The position numbers and the translations under genes were made by a program. The notes beneath the pieces are model-generated. The model did no database searches and was not told the origin of the DNA. It saw only the letters and a list, made by a program, of their open reading frames with translations. Shown here piece after piece: positions 1 to 6,820 of a DNA stretch of 9,707 nt (position 1 is the first letter of the stretch; each line of letters opens with the position of its first letter). Location: positions 1-9,707 of the forward strand of contig CAINKA010000021.1 of assembly GCA_903849835.1 (NCBI GenBank), read 5' to 3'. Source of the DNA: an uncultured Alphaproteobacteria bacterium. Lineage in GTDB: Bacteria > Pseudomonadota > Alphaproteobacteria > Rickettsiales > UBA1997.

Positions 1-36
1 AGAATCATGCTTCGACAAGCTCAGCATGACACCGAG
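1..36. repeat. Short palindromic repeat beyond the 3' end of the flavoprotein gene
   Basis: The 7-nt arms TCATGCT (5-11) and AGCATGA (23-29) are perfect inverted complements, and an inner GCTT/AAGC pair extends the stem. Read on the minus strand, the element lies just after the stop codon of the flavoprotein gene. It lacks a clear U-run on the minus strand, so it looks more like a dispersed palindromic repeat than a classical intrinsic terminator. Its flank GTGTCATGC (minus strand) recurs on the + strand at 7159-7167. Copy number elsewhere cannot be seen here. Confidence 0.5.
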
Positions 37-41
37 ATATT

Positions 42-3000
42 TTATCTTAGCTCAGCGAGCCACATTTTTGAAATTTTTTCCGACAAAGAATTTTGTTCAC
101 AGCGATTGTGAAGATGTTTGAAGTCAAGCCTGTCCATGTTCTGATCCTGTTCCACACAAGCATAAAAATATTCCTCTTCCCCATTTTCATCAGTTCTTTT
201 TTGTAAACATTGCGAACAAATTCCTTTGAGCATGCATTGCATTGGAGCGTTTAAACTAGCGATCGCGACTGGCGCTTGCGACAAAGATTCGATCTGATTT
301 TCATTTCTCAAACGCGCAATCGCATCCATCATTTTGTTATTTCCGATCGTAAAAATGCGGTCAATTTTTTGTGGATTTTTGGAAAAATAATCACGAAGCG
401 CATCCGTCACTAAACCTTGAATTTGCTGATCTTGCAGACGATTTAATTTTAAATTTGGCGCTTCTTCCTGAATTGAATAAATCAAAATATCGCAGGAATT
501 TTCCATTTTTTCTCGCAGCGCAACCAAAGAATTTTTGCGATATCCTGCAAAAAAAATCACCTTACAACCGTTCTGCTTGAAGAGATTTGCAATCGCAGCC
601 AGAGGCGGATTTCCGCCACCGCCGCCAATAATCACAACAGTTTCATTTTGCGGAACTTCAACTTTTTTCCCAGTCGGACCCATGAAAACACAAGGTTCTC
701 CGGCTTTAAAATTTTTAATCAAATTTGTCGAAGCGCCGATTTCGACGATGACCGTGCTGATAATTCCATTTTCGCGATCAATTGAAAATACCGTCACTGC
801 AACGCCTTCCATCGCCATCAATTGGCCGTCAATTTTTTCGGCGAGAGCGTGGTAATTTTGCAAACGAAAAATATGCCCGATTTCAGTTTGTTTTGCGATC
901 AGTGGGGCGTGAATAAAAACTTCAACCATGTTGTCCGAAAGTCGTTCGACTTTTTCAATTCTCACCAAAAAATCTACGATCGGTAACTTGAAATTTGTAA
1001 CCGGCAATTTTTTTAGAATCTCCGTGATCTCGCTATATCCGGCCTTCGCGCTCGCCATCGCTTTCACAACATTGCCTTTAAATTTTGGATGCAAGTCACC
1101 AAAAAAACTCACCGCCTTTCCAGATTTTTGATCGATTTTTGTGATCACTTTGAAGCCGCTCAAAATCTTAAAATATTTTCCATCGAGCTCTAATTCTAAG
1201 CCATCTTCCGTCGCCGGCATGATGTTTGGAGTTGTGCCCGCAGCAACTAAAAGCGATTTGCATTCGAAATTTTTTTCATCGCTGCATTTCAAATTTTTTA
1301 TGTGACCAAACTCATCAAGCTCAGCTTCGAGCGGCGTAATATTTCCGACAAATTCAATCCCTTCTTCCAAACCTTTGCTAAGCTCTTGATGGTTTAGCCT
1401 GTAAGCCGGAGAGTCTTGAATATTTTTGCGATATAAAATTTTTACCTTGGCAAAATCTGTTTTTCCTTGGCGCAATTTTTCTGCATCACGCAAAAATTCT
1501 TCTGCAATTATTTTTTCTTCTGCGTTCAAAATTGCGAAAATTTTTTCTTGTCCGATCATCTCAATTTTCTTCGCAAATTTTTTTATTTGCGTGAAATAAT
1601 AAGCCTGCGCTTCGCATGCTGTGTCAACTGCGGTAAGCCCTCCGCCGATCACCACGATCGGCATCCTAACTTGCAAATTGGTAAATAATTCTTCCTGAAA
1701 AGTTCCGGTTAATTGCAGAGACATTAAAAAATCTGAAGCCGCACTGATGCCTTTCGCAAAGTTATTTTTCAAATTGATGATATTGGGCTGACCCGCACCA
1801 ATACAGAGCGCAACGTGATCAAATCCGTAATCGTTAAAAGCAATTTCGTCGGTGATTGAAGAGCCAAAACGCAAGCCACCAAACATACTAAAATTTTTTC
1901 TGCGCTCCAAAAGAAGGCGAATAATTTTCAGGAAATTTTTGTCCCATCGCACTGTAATTCCATATTCCGCGACTCCTCCAAAGCCATGAATCAAGCGGCT
2001 TGAAAGCGGTTCATAAATTTCATCTAAAAATTTTATTGGCTTAAATTTTTTACGATTTCCAAATTCATCGATGCCAGAAATTTCTGAATTTAGCGGCTCG
2101 ATTTTTAGACCATCAATCGCCACAACCTCATGCCCATCATTTAGCAAATGATGCGCCAGAGTATAGCCGGCAGGACCTAAACCACAGACCAAAATTTTTT
2201 TTCCGGAATTTTTTTCTGGTAATTTTTTTTCTTTGAGCGGGTTCCAGCGAGTTAGTAACGAGTAAATTTCGAATCCGTATGGCAAGGCCAAAACATCTTT
2301 CAGGATCCGAGTTTCGATTTGAGGAATGTCGACGGGATCTTGTTTTTGGTAAATGCAAGACTTCATGCAGTCGTTGCAAATGCGGTGTCCGGTGCCTGCA
2401 ATCATGGGGTTGTCGATGATTGCCACCGCCAAAGCGGCGAGGGAAAAACCTTCGGATTTCAAAAAATTCATCTCCGAAATTTTTTCATCAAGTGGGCATC
2501 CGCCAAGCTCGGCTCCAAGCGGATCAATTTTTATTTGCCCAGAAATTTTATCGATCACACCTTTGCGACAAGAATCTTTTTCTTGGTTGTGACAGAAAAT
2601 GCAGTAATTCGCTTCACCTTGGATTCGGTTGAGAGAGTAGCCTTTGTCGGTAAGATCAAATCCATCGCGATGCGATTTTTCTTTGCACTGCGTGACAAGA
2701 TTTTGGTGATCGATCTTTTTCGGCAAAATGAACAGCGCGCCATTTTTGTGAAGCTTGCGACCAGCCTCGGAGTAAAGCGCCCAAGCTGAATAAATTTCTA
2801 AAATTTCTAAATTTTTTTCAGAAAAAATTTCTGCAGCGAGTTTTTTTTCTAGCTCATCAACATCGTCGAAAGTGATTTTTAATTGCTTGAGGAGCATGAC
2901 TCCATCAGCATCCCTCGGCGCATCGCTAAATTTTTTCGCCACCACTCTCTGAACAAATTCTCGCCGAATCTGATAAATTTTTTTCAACTCTTCATGAGAT

Positions 3001-3215
3001 TTTTTTAACTCAGAATTTTCCTTCTCAATCCCAAACAATTCCACCAAAAAATCTTCCAAGATCACCGCCCTCTCCACTAACTCACTTACGCCTAACGCCT
3101 TACGCCTAACCTCAAATTCCCCAAATTTCTGATCTAATTTTCTAAGCCCCTCTTGTTCGTAAAGATCTTCAAAACTCAGGCCAATCGTGGATTTAAGATG
3201 TTTTTCTAATGACAT
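42..3215 (-). CDS. Large FAD/NAD(P)H iron-sulfur oxidoreductase, GltD/NfnB-like domain fused to PyrK/NfnA-like domain
   Basis: The 1057-residue soluble protein appears to move electrons between NAD(P)H, flavins and Fe-S clusters. Residues 1-160 are a helical, charged extension I do not recognise. Residues 205-290 hold a GltD-type cluster domain: Cys205, 208, 216 and 240 (GGCPLDEKISEMN), then Cys280, 283 and 287. An FAD dinucleotide fold follows at 340-370 (GLGPAG 345-350), and a second nucleotide fold at 519-535 (IGGGLTAVD), probably for NADPH. Residues 743-1057 resemble PyrK/NfnA: an FNR-like fold, a nucleotide site GGGGGNPP at 864-871, and C-terminal Cys994, 1000, 1003 and 1020 suited to a [2Fe-2S] cluster. 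The order GltD-like then PyrK-like matches the two subunits of NfnAB transhydrogenase, but bifurcation is inference. Relatives are usually labelled only pyridine nucleotide-disulfide oxidoreductase. The ATG lies 23 nt inside murE, implying translational coupling. Confidence 0.85.
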   Translation of the reverse strand: MSLEKHLKSTIGLSFEDLYEQEGLRKLDQKFGEFEVRRKALGVSELVERAVILEDFLVELFGIEKENSELKKSHEELKKIYQIRREFVQRVVAKKFSDAPRDADGVMLLKQLKITFDDVDELEKKLAAEIFSEKNLEILEIYSAWALYSEAGRKLHKNGALFILPKKIDHQNLVTQCKEKSHRDGFDLTDKGYSLNRIQGEANYCIFCHNQEKDSCRKGVIDKISGQIKIDPLGAELGGCPLDEKISEMNFLKSEGFSLAALAVAIIDNPMIAGTGHRICNDCMKSCIYQKQDPVDIPQIETRILKDVLALPYGFEIYSLLTRWNPLKEKKLPEKNSGKKILVCGLGPAGYTLAHHLLNDGHEVVAIDGLKIEPLNSEISGIDEFGNRKKFKPIKFLDEIYEPLSSRLIHGFGGVAEYGITVRWDKNFLKIIRLLLERRKNFSMFGGLRFGSSITDEIAFNDYGFDHVALCIGAGQPNIINLKNNFAKGISAASDFLMSLQLTGTFQEELFTNLQVRMPIVVIGGGLTAVDTACEAQAYYFTQIKKFAKKIEMIGQEKIFAILNAEEKIIAEEFLRDAEKLRQGKTDFAKVKILYRKNIQDSPAYRLNHQELSKGLEEGIEFVGNITPLEAELDEFGHIKNLKCSDEKNFECKSLLVAAGTTPNIMPATEDGLELELDGKYFKILSGFKVITKIDQKSGKAVSFFGDLHPKFKGNVVKAMASAKAGYSEITEILKKLPVTNFKLPIVDFLVRIEKVERLSDNMVEVFIHAPLIAKQTEIGHIFRLQNYHALAEKIDGQLMAMEGVAVTVFSIDRENGIISTVIVEIGASTNLIKNFKAGEPCVFMGPTGKKVEVPQNETVVIIGGGGGNPPLAAIANLFKQNGCKVIFFAGYRKNSLVALREKMENSCDILIYSIQEEAPNLKLNRLQDQQIQGLVTDALRDYFSKNPQKIDRIFTIGNNKMMDAIARLRNENQIESLSQAPVAIASLNAPMQCMLKGICSQCLQKRTDENGEEEYFYACVEQDQNMDRLDFKHLHNRCEQNSLSEKISKMWLAELR
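3086..3113. repeat. Heptamer tandem repeat inside the flavoprotein gene
   Basis: Four consecutive 7-nt units read TTACGCC, TAACGCC, TTACGCC and TAACCTC on the + strand. They encode roughly residues 36-43 (VRRKALGV) of the flavoprotein. A related pair of units lies on the opposite strand at 6551-6571. Because 7 is not a multiple of 3, successive units are read in different frames. The last unit is degenerate. Confidence 0.5.
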
Positions 3216-4674
3216 TTTTTACAATTTTTTCTTCATCAAATTCAAATTTTTGCTCACCGATAATCTGATATTTTTCGTGACCCTTTCCCGCCAAAATTAA
3301 AATATCTTCAGCTTCAAGCATTGCGATTGCAGTTTCGATTGCAGCCTTGCGATCAGCAATTTCAAGGGTTTTCGAGCTGTCGCAAGCGGAAAAAATTTCA
3401 GCGCGAATCGATTCTGCTTTTTCAGTTCGAGGATTATCGTCGGTCACAATTACAAAATCAGAAAGCTGACAAGCTATGCGCCCCATGATCTGACGCTTCT
3501 TGGCATCACGATCTCCACCGCAACCAAACAAAATTAAAACGCGTTTTTTTGTGAGTTGGCGCGCTAATTTTAAAACATTTTCCAACGCATCTGGCGAATG
3601 TGCGAAGTCGATAAAAATTTTTGCACCATTTTGTAAATTGCCGGCGAGCTGCATTCTGCCTTGCGCCGGACGCAATAGATGAAAATTCTTTAGTAATTTT
3701 TTTAGCTGCGTTTCGTCTAAATTATTTTTTGCCAAAACATTTCCCAAAGCGCAAAGCGCGTTGAAAGCTTGGAATTCTCCGCTGGCAGAAAGTTCGAATT
3801 CGTAAATTTTTTTTCTAAATTCAAATTTTATTTTGTGATCGATAGCTTCAAGAAGCCTTAAATCACGCGCTTTGAAGCCATATTCAATTATGCTGTGATT
3901 TTTATTTTCGCAGATTTTTTTGATTTCTAAAAATTCTGGAATGTCGCTGTTAAGCACTGCGAACGCGCTGTTTTCTAAGACGGAATCGAAGAGCATCATT
4001 TTGCATTTGAAATATTCCGGCATCGATTTGTGATAATTGAGATGGTCTTGCGTAAAATTTGTGAAAGCTCCAACTGCAATTTTTAAACCAGCGATGCGCC
4101 CTTGTTTTAAGCCGATCGAACTCACTTCCACCGCAACATCATCCACGCCATTTTTTTTCAAAATTTGTAAATTTTTATAAAGCGAAACGATGTCGGGAGT
4201 TGTCAAAGATGAATTTTGTAAATGCGATTTTATTTCGTCATCGCAAGTCACGCCTAGCGTTCCAATCGAGGCAGATTTTTTTCCGAGAAATTCTAGAATT
4301 TGGCGCGTGAATTCTGCGGTAGAAGTTTTTCCGTTAGTGCCTGTGATGGCGTAGATATTGGCTGGAAGCGGTTGGTAAAAAATTTGTAAAAATTCCACCA
4401 AAAGTTTTTGCGGATCACTCGAAGCAAGATGAAGGCAATTTGGAATTAAAAATTGAGAATCAAGAATTGGCGTAACAACAAGGCTGGCACCACTTCCGAC
4501 CGCAGCATCAACAAACTTCAAACCATCCGTCACCTTCCCCTGAAGCGCAAAAAAAACTGAATTTTTTTTTACTAAACGTGAATCAATAGCAATGTCTTCG
4601 ATCTCGATCTGACTTGGATCGCCGCTGATTTTAAAATCACTTTTAACTTGCGAAAGAAGTTGTGAAAGCTTCAT
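3193..4674 (-). CDS. murE: UDP-N-acetylmuramoyl-tripeptide synthetase, meso-diaminopimelate-adding type
   Basis: This cytoplasmic Mur ligase adds the third stem-peptide residue to UDP-MurNAc-L-Ala-D-Glu with ATP. The 493-residue length is normal for the family. Visible motifs in order are the ATP P-loop TGTNGKT (111-117), the substrate-binding TTP (158-160), DHLNYH (210-215), the Lys expected to be carbamylated (Lys225 in the Y-x-x-x-K-x-x-L-F context), DNPR (413-416) and GKGHE (463-467). DNPR is the signature of enzymes that use meso-diaminopimelate rather than lysine. The start MKLSQLL matches usual MurE N-termini, although it lies 32 nt inside pyrF. The 3' end overlaps the flavoprotein gene by 23 nt. 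It is not in a dcw cluster here: its neighbours are pyrF, plsY and an oxidoreductase. Confidence 0.96.
   Translation of the reverse strand: MKLSQLLSQVKSDFKISGDPSQIEIEDIAIDSRLVKKNSVFFALQGKVTDGLKFVDAAVGSGASLVVTPILDSQFLIPNCLHLASSDPQKLLVEFLQIFYQPLPANIYAITGTNGKTSTAEFTRQILEFLGKKSASIGTLGVTCDDEIKSHLQNSSLTTPDIVSLYKNLQILKKNGVDDVAVEVSSIGLKQGRIAGLKIAVGAFTNFTQDHLNYHKSMPEYFKCKMMLFDSVLENSAFAVLNSDIPEFLEIKKICENKNHSIIEYGFKARDLRLLEAIDHKIKFEFRKKIYEFELSASGEFQAFNALCALGNVLAKNNLDETQLKKLLKNFHLLRPAQGRMQLAGNLQNGAKIFIDFAHSPDALENVLKLARQLTKKRVLILFGCGGDRDAKKRQIMGRIACQLSDFVIVTDDNPRTEKAESIRAEIFSACDSSKTLEIADRKAAIETAIAMLEAEDILILAGKGHEKYQIIGEQKFEFDEEKIVKNVIRKTS
4441..4468. repeat. AT-rich heptamer repeat inside murE
   Basis: On the + strand the units TGGAATT, AAAAATT, GAGAATC and AAGAATT follow each other with 7-nt spacing, preceded by a partial CAATT (4436-4440). 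They encode about residues 69-80 of MurE, in the variable N-terminal domain between GASLVV and LHLASSDP. AT-rich sequence makes a chance origin possible, so confidence is modest. Confidence 0.35.
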
Positions 4675-5359
4675 GAATCAATTGATTGAACTGTTGTGCA
4701 GCGGCACGCGGATTGACATCGCGAGTGATTGGACGACCGACGACTAAATAAGAACTGCCATTAGTGAGCGCGGTTTTAACATCAGTAACGCGTTTTTGAT
4801 CATCGCCGGAAAGCGCTGTCAACCTGATCCCAGGTGTCACAATTAAAAAATCTTTACCAAAATTCTGACGCAAAATTTTTGCTTCAAGCGCTGAAGAAAC
4901 AACGCCGTCAAGTCCTGATTCTAGAGCGATCGCAGTTCTTTTTATTACCAACTCTTCGAGTGAAATTTTTGGATCAGAGCCCATTTCAATCAAATCTTTT
5001 TGATCAAGATTGGTCAGAGCGGCGATGGCGATAACTCGCACTTTCCCCTTGCTCTCAGCAGCTCTACGCATGATGTCGCGACTACCAGCGTGGATGGTCA
5101 ATAAATCAACTTCGTATTGCGCAATATTGGCAACAGCACGAGCAACGGTTTCGGAAATGTCGTGAAATTTTAGATCAGCAAAAATTTTTTTACCCTTGCT
5201 CTTCAGAAATTTTACAAGCTCGAAATAATCGCCGCTCATCAACATTTCCAAACCAATTTTGTAAAAAATCACTTCACTTCCAAGCTGTTCAACCAAATTT
5301 TTTGCAGCAGAAATTTCTGGAAAATCCAACGCAACGATAAGTTTTTCTTTTGTCGTCAT
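4643..5359 (-). CDS. pyrF: Orotidine 5'-phosphate decarboxylase
   Basis: The enzyme decarboxylates OMP to UMP, the last step of de novo pyrimidine synthesis, in the cytoplasm. The 238-residue length is typical of bacterial type 1 PyrF. Catalytic residues are visible: Asp12 in VALDFP, Lys34 in YKIG, and the D-x-K-x-x-D array Asp62, Lys64, Asp67 (ADLKFHDI). Phosphate-binding segments are TPGIR (175-179) and VVGRPIT (206-212). The ATG shares an ATGA overlap with the plsY stop, and the last 32 nt overlap the start of murE, so it sits in the middle of a coupled operon. Its presence argues that the organism can make UMP. Confidence 0.97.
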   Translation of the reverse strand: MTTKEKLIVALDFPEISAAKNLVEQLGSEVIFYKIGLEMLMSGDYFELVKFLKSKGKKIFADLKFHDISETVARAVANIAQYEVDLLTIHAGSRDIMRRAAESKGKVRVIAIAALTNLDQKDLIEMGSDPKISLEELVIKRTAIALESGLDGVVSSALEAKILRQNFGKDFLIVTPGIRLTALSGDDQKRVTDVKTALTNGSSYLVVGRPITRDVNPRAAAQQFNQLIHEAFTTSFAS

Positions 5360-5958
5360 TTTAATTTTTTCTCCTCACCGGCTAATAATCGCATGATATT
5401 TTCTTTGTGTCTGATCGTGATTACGACGAATAAAAACCAGCACAAAGCCACTTGTTCAAAGGGCGCATCATAGGCTGATGAAAAAATAATTGTAAAAAAA
5501 ATTGAGATTAGAGATGCAGCAGAAGAGATGTGAAACAGGGAGTAAGACATGATCCAAAAACAAACCGACAGAAATCCGGTGATTGGATCAAGCGCAGAAA
5601 TTACTGCGATTGCAGTGGCTACGCCCTTGCCCCCCTTGAAGTCGAGATAGATTGGATAAATGTGACCAACTACAGCAACAGCGCTGACCAAAACTAAAAA
5701 AACATGCAGATGATTAACATCGTAAAAACCAAATCTGGCAATGATCACCATGATTGCACCCTTCGCTCCGTCCAAAACTAAAGTGACGAATCCGAGTTTT
5801 TTTCCGACAACTCGCGCGACATTTGTTGCCCCGATATTTTTCGATCCAAAATCGCGAACATCCTTACCAGCAAAGAGTTTAGCAAGAATTAAGCCGAATG
5901 GAATTGCTGCGATGAGGTAGGTTAAAATTAGAAATAAAGCCTGATAAAAAATTGTCAT
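5356..5958 (-). CDS. plsY: Acyl-phosphate:glycerol-3-phosphate acyltransferase
   Basis: This inner-membrane enzyme transfers the acyl group from acyl-phosphate to the sn-1 position of glycerol-3-phosphate, starting phospholipid synthesis with PlsX. The 200 residues contain several hydrophobic membrane segments and the three family motifs: SKNIGATNVAR (39-49), GHIYPIYLDFKGGKGVAT (98-115, the phosphate-binding glycine-rich loop) and RHKENIMRLLAGEE (183-196). The N-terminal segment ending IPFGLILAK is typical, which supports this start. No Shine-Dalgarno is visible before the ATG, and a strong hairpin (5973-6022) ends 14 nt upstream of it. Its TGA overlaps the pyrF ATG. No plsX is visible in the window. 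Confidence 0.96.
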   Translation of the reverse strand: MTIFYQALFLILTYLIAAIPFGLILAKLFAGKDVRDFGSKNIGATNVARVVGKKLGFVTLVLDGAKGAIMVIIARFGFYDVNHLHVFLVLVSAVAVVGHIYPIYLDFKGGKGVATAIAVISALDPITGFLSVCFWIMSYSLFHISSAASLISIFFTIIFSSAYDAPFEQVALCWFLFVVITIRHKENIMRLLAGEEKKLK

Positions 5959-5972
5959 GGGTGAGTTTAATT

Positions 5973-6022
5973 GGACTGTCGCAAATTAAAATTTCGACGA
6001 AAAGTTTGATTTGTAACAGTCC
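5973..6022 (-). other. Strong hairpin between sspB and plsY
   Basis: Arms 5973-5986 and 6009-6022 can form a 14-position stem in the minus-strand RNA: GGACUGU/ACAGUCC, a U-G wobble, one A-C mismatch, then CAAAU/AUUUG. The loop holds a smaller TTTCG/CGAAA palindrome. It fills almost the whole gap from the sspB stop to the plsY start. No U-run follows, so it is not a classical terminator. It could be an mRNA processing or stability site, or a small palindromic element. Confidence 0.5.
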
Positions 6023-6023
6023 A

Positions 6024-6542
6024 TTAATTGTCCGAATCGTTGCTCGCATTTTTATTTTTACGGAAGGCATCCAAAGAAATTACTTTCGCCGATAAATCAA
6101 CGCCGCTGCTATTTTTTTCTTGTCCAGAAAGTTTGTTGGCACGATTTGATTCGCCATAATCCATCGATTCTAAATTTTCGATATCGCCGTAAGACATGCT
6201 AAATTTTAGAGCAAAATTCATTGACGGATCTGCGAAGGAGGTGATGGATTTATAAGGCACTGTGAGATTTTCATGCTTGCCTACGAAGCTTAGGGAAACC
6301 TTGAAGAAATCATGTTCCACCGTCAGGCTTCGATATTGATATTGGATGGCGATTGTCATTTCATCCGGATATTTTTCGAGCAAAGTTTTTGGGATCGAAA
6401 CTCCGGGAAATCGCGTCAAAAATGTGATGAGAAAATAATGCTTTCCCGGCAATCCGAGCTTCTCAATTTTTTTCAAAGTTTCAAAAATAACCGAACGCAT
6501 CGAGTTTTCGATTATTTCATCATATCCGATTAGATCTTGCAT
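6024..6542 (-). CDS. sspB: ClpXP adaptor SspB, alphaproteobacterial type
   Basis: SspB binds ssrA-tagged proteins and delivers them to ClpXP for degradation. I chose the ATG at 6542 (172 residues) because the protein then begins MQDLIGYDEII, matching the N-terminus of alphaproteobacterial SspB. The open frame extends to 6647, but those extra codons lie in the 3' part of ssrA. The tag-binding core covers roughly residues 1-120, and a flexible tail ends in KVISLDAFRKN (about 153-163), the family's ClpX-docking motif. The gene starts about 60 nt after the ssrA 3' hairpin on the same strand, so a readthrough transcript is possible. No good Shine-Dalgarno precedes the start; the leader instead carries a TAACGCC heptamer repeat. 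Confidence 0.93.
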   Translation of the reverse strand: MQDLIGYDEIIENSMRSVIFETLKKIEKLGLPGKHYFLITFLTRFPGVSIPKTLLEKYPDEMTIAIQYQYRSLTVEHDFFKVSLSFVGKHENLTVPYKSITSFADPSMNFALKFSMSYGDIENLESMDYGESNRANKLSGQEKNSSGVDLSAKVISLDAFRKNKNASNDSDN

Positions 6543-6550
6543 GAGAGTTG

Positions 6551-6571
6551 GGAGGTAGGCGTTAGGCGATA
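6551..6571 (-). repeat. Heptamer repeat in the sspB leader
   Basis: Minus-strand units TATCGCC, TAACGCC and TACCTCC lie 9 nt before the sspB ATG. The central TAACGCC is identical to a unit of the array at 3086-3113, which sits in the opposite orientation. This suggests two copies of one short repeat family. It occupies the place where a ribosome-binding site would be expected. Confidence 0.4.
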
Positions 6572-6590
6572 GAACAATCGCACTTTTCAC

Positions 6591-6629
6591 AAAAATTAAG
6601 TGCCCAGTTTCTGTTGACAGGCACTGGGC
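6591..6629 (-). terminator. Hairpin with U-run at the ssrA 3' end
   Basis: On the minus strand GCCCAGT (6629-6623) pairs perfectly with ACTGGGC (6608-6602). An inner CTGT/ACAG helix caps the stem. ACTTAA and then five Ts (6595-6591) follow. An alternative pairing AGTGCC with GGCACT overlaps the same arms. It probably ends or protects the coding piece of tmRNA. The spacing between stem and T-run makes termination only moderately convincing, and it may be part of the mature RNA fold. Confidence 0.5.
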
Positions 6630-6820
6630 GGGCCCCGACAAAATCACTTATGCTAACGCAGCTACAGCCGCAGGAGCAAATTCGAAATTGTCATTAGCAA
6701 AGTTATCGTTTGCGTTTACTTTTTTTGAACGGATGTCTTCGGGCTTGCGCCTTAGAACCGGCAGTTTCTCAACCGGACAAAGTTAATTCCTTTAGTGCCT
6801 GTCGAAAGCTATTCACCCCC
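6602..6820 (-). ncRNA. ssrA: tmRNA coding piece
   Basis: It begins with the acceptor-stem 5' strand GGGGGTG at 6820-6814 and the conserved GAATAGCTTTCGACAGG-type D-region. A pseudoknot area follows, in which TGTCCGG (about 6779) can pair back to GACA (about 6736) around a GGC-GCAA-GCC hairpin. The tag ORF comes next, then the 3' hairpin. A short GTC plus GGCC segment after the tag could pair with GGCC plus GAC in the acceptor piece and help hold the two RNAs together; that pairing is inference. Confidence 0.85.
6648..6713 (-). CDS. ssrA: tmRNA-encoded proteolysis tag with duplicated ANDNF
   Basis: The resume codon is taken as GCA at 6713-6711, directly after AGTAAAC. The 21-codon tag reads ANDNF, ANDNF again, then EFAPAAVAALA, and stops at TAA (6650-6648). 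ANDN-type starts are usual in alphaproteobacteria and the segment contacts SspB. The hydrophobic AALA end should be the ClpX/ClpA degron. Usual tags carry ANDN once. Here all five codons differ between the copies at the third position (GCA/GCT, AAC/AAT, GAT/GAC, AAC/AAT, TTT/TTC). The tag has no start codon because translation resumes on it after a template switch. Confidence 0.92.
   Translation of the reverse strand, partial: ANDNFANDNFEFAPAAVAALA

Noticed and set aside
1..29. Intrinsic terminator for the biosynthetic operon
   Set aside because: The hairpin is good, but the minus-strand sequence after it (TTCT) visible in the window has no adequate U-run, so I list it only as a repeat.
2319..2789. 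A 156-codon + strand open frame
   Set aside because: It lies wholly antisense to the cysteine-rich domain of the flavoprotein, whose motifs prove the other strand is the coding one.
6543..6647. In-frame extension of sspB by 35 codons to an ATG at 6647
   Set aside because: These codons fall in the 3' hairpin region of ssrA, and the SspB family N-terminus starts at MQDLIGYDE (6542).
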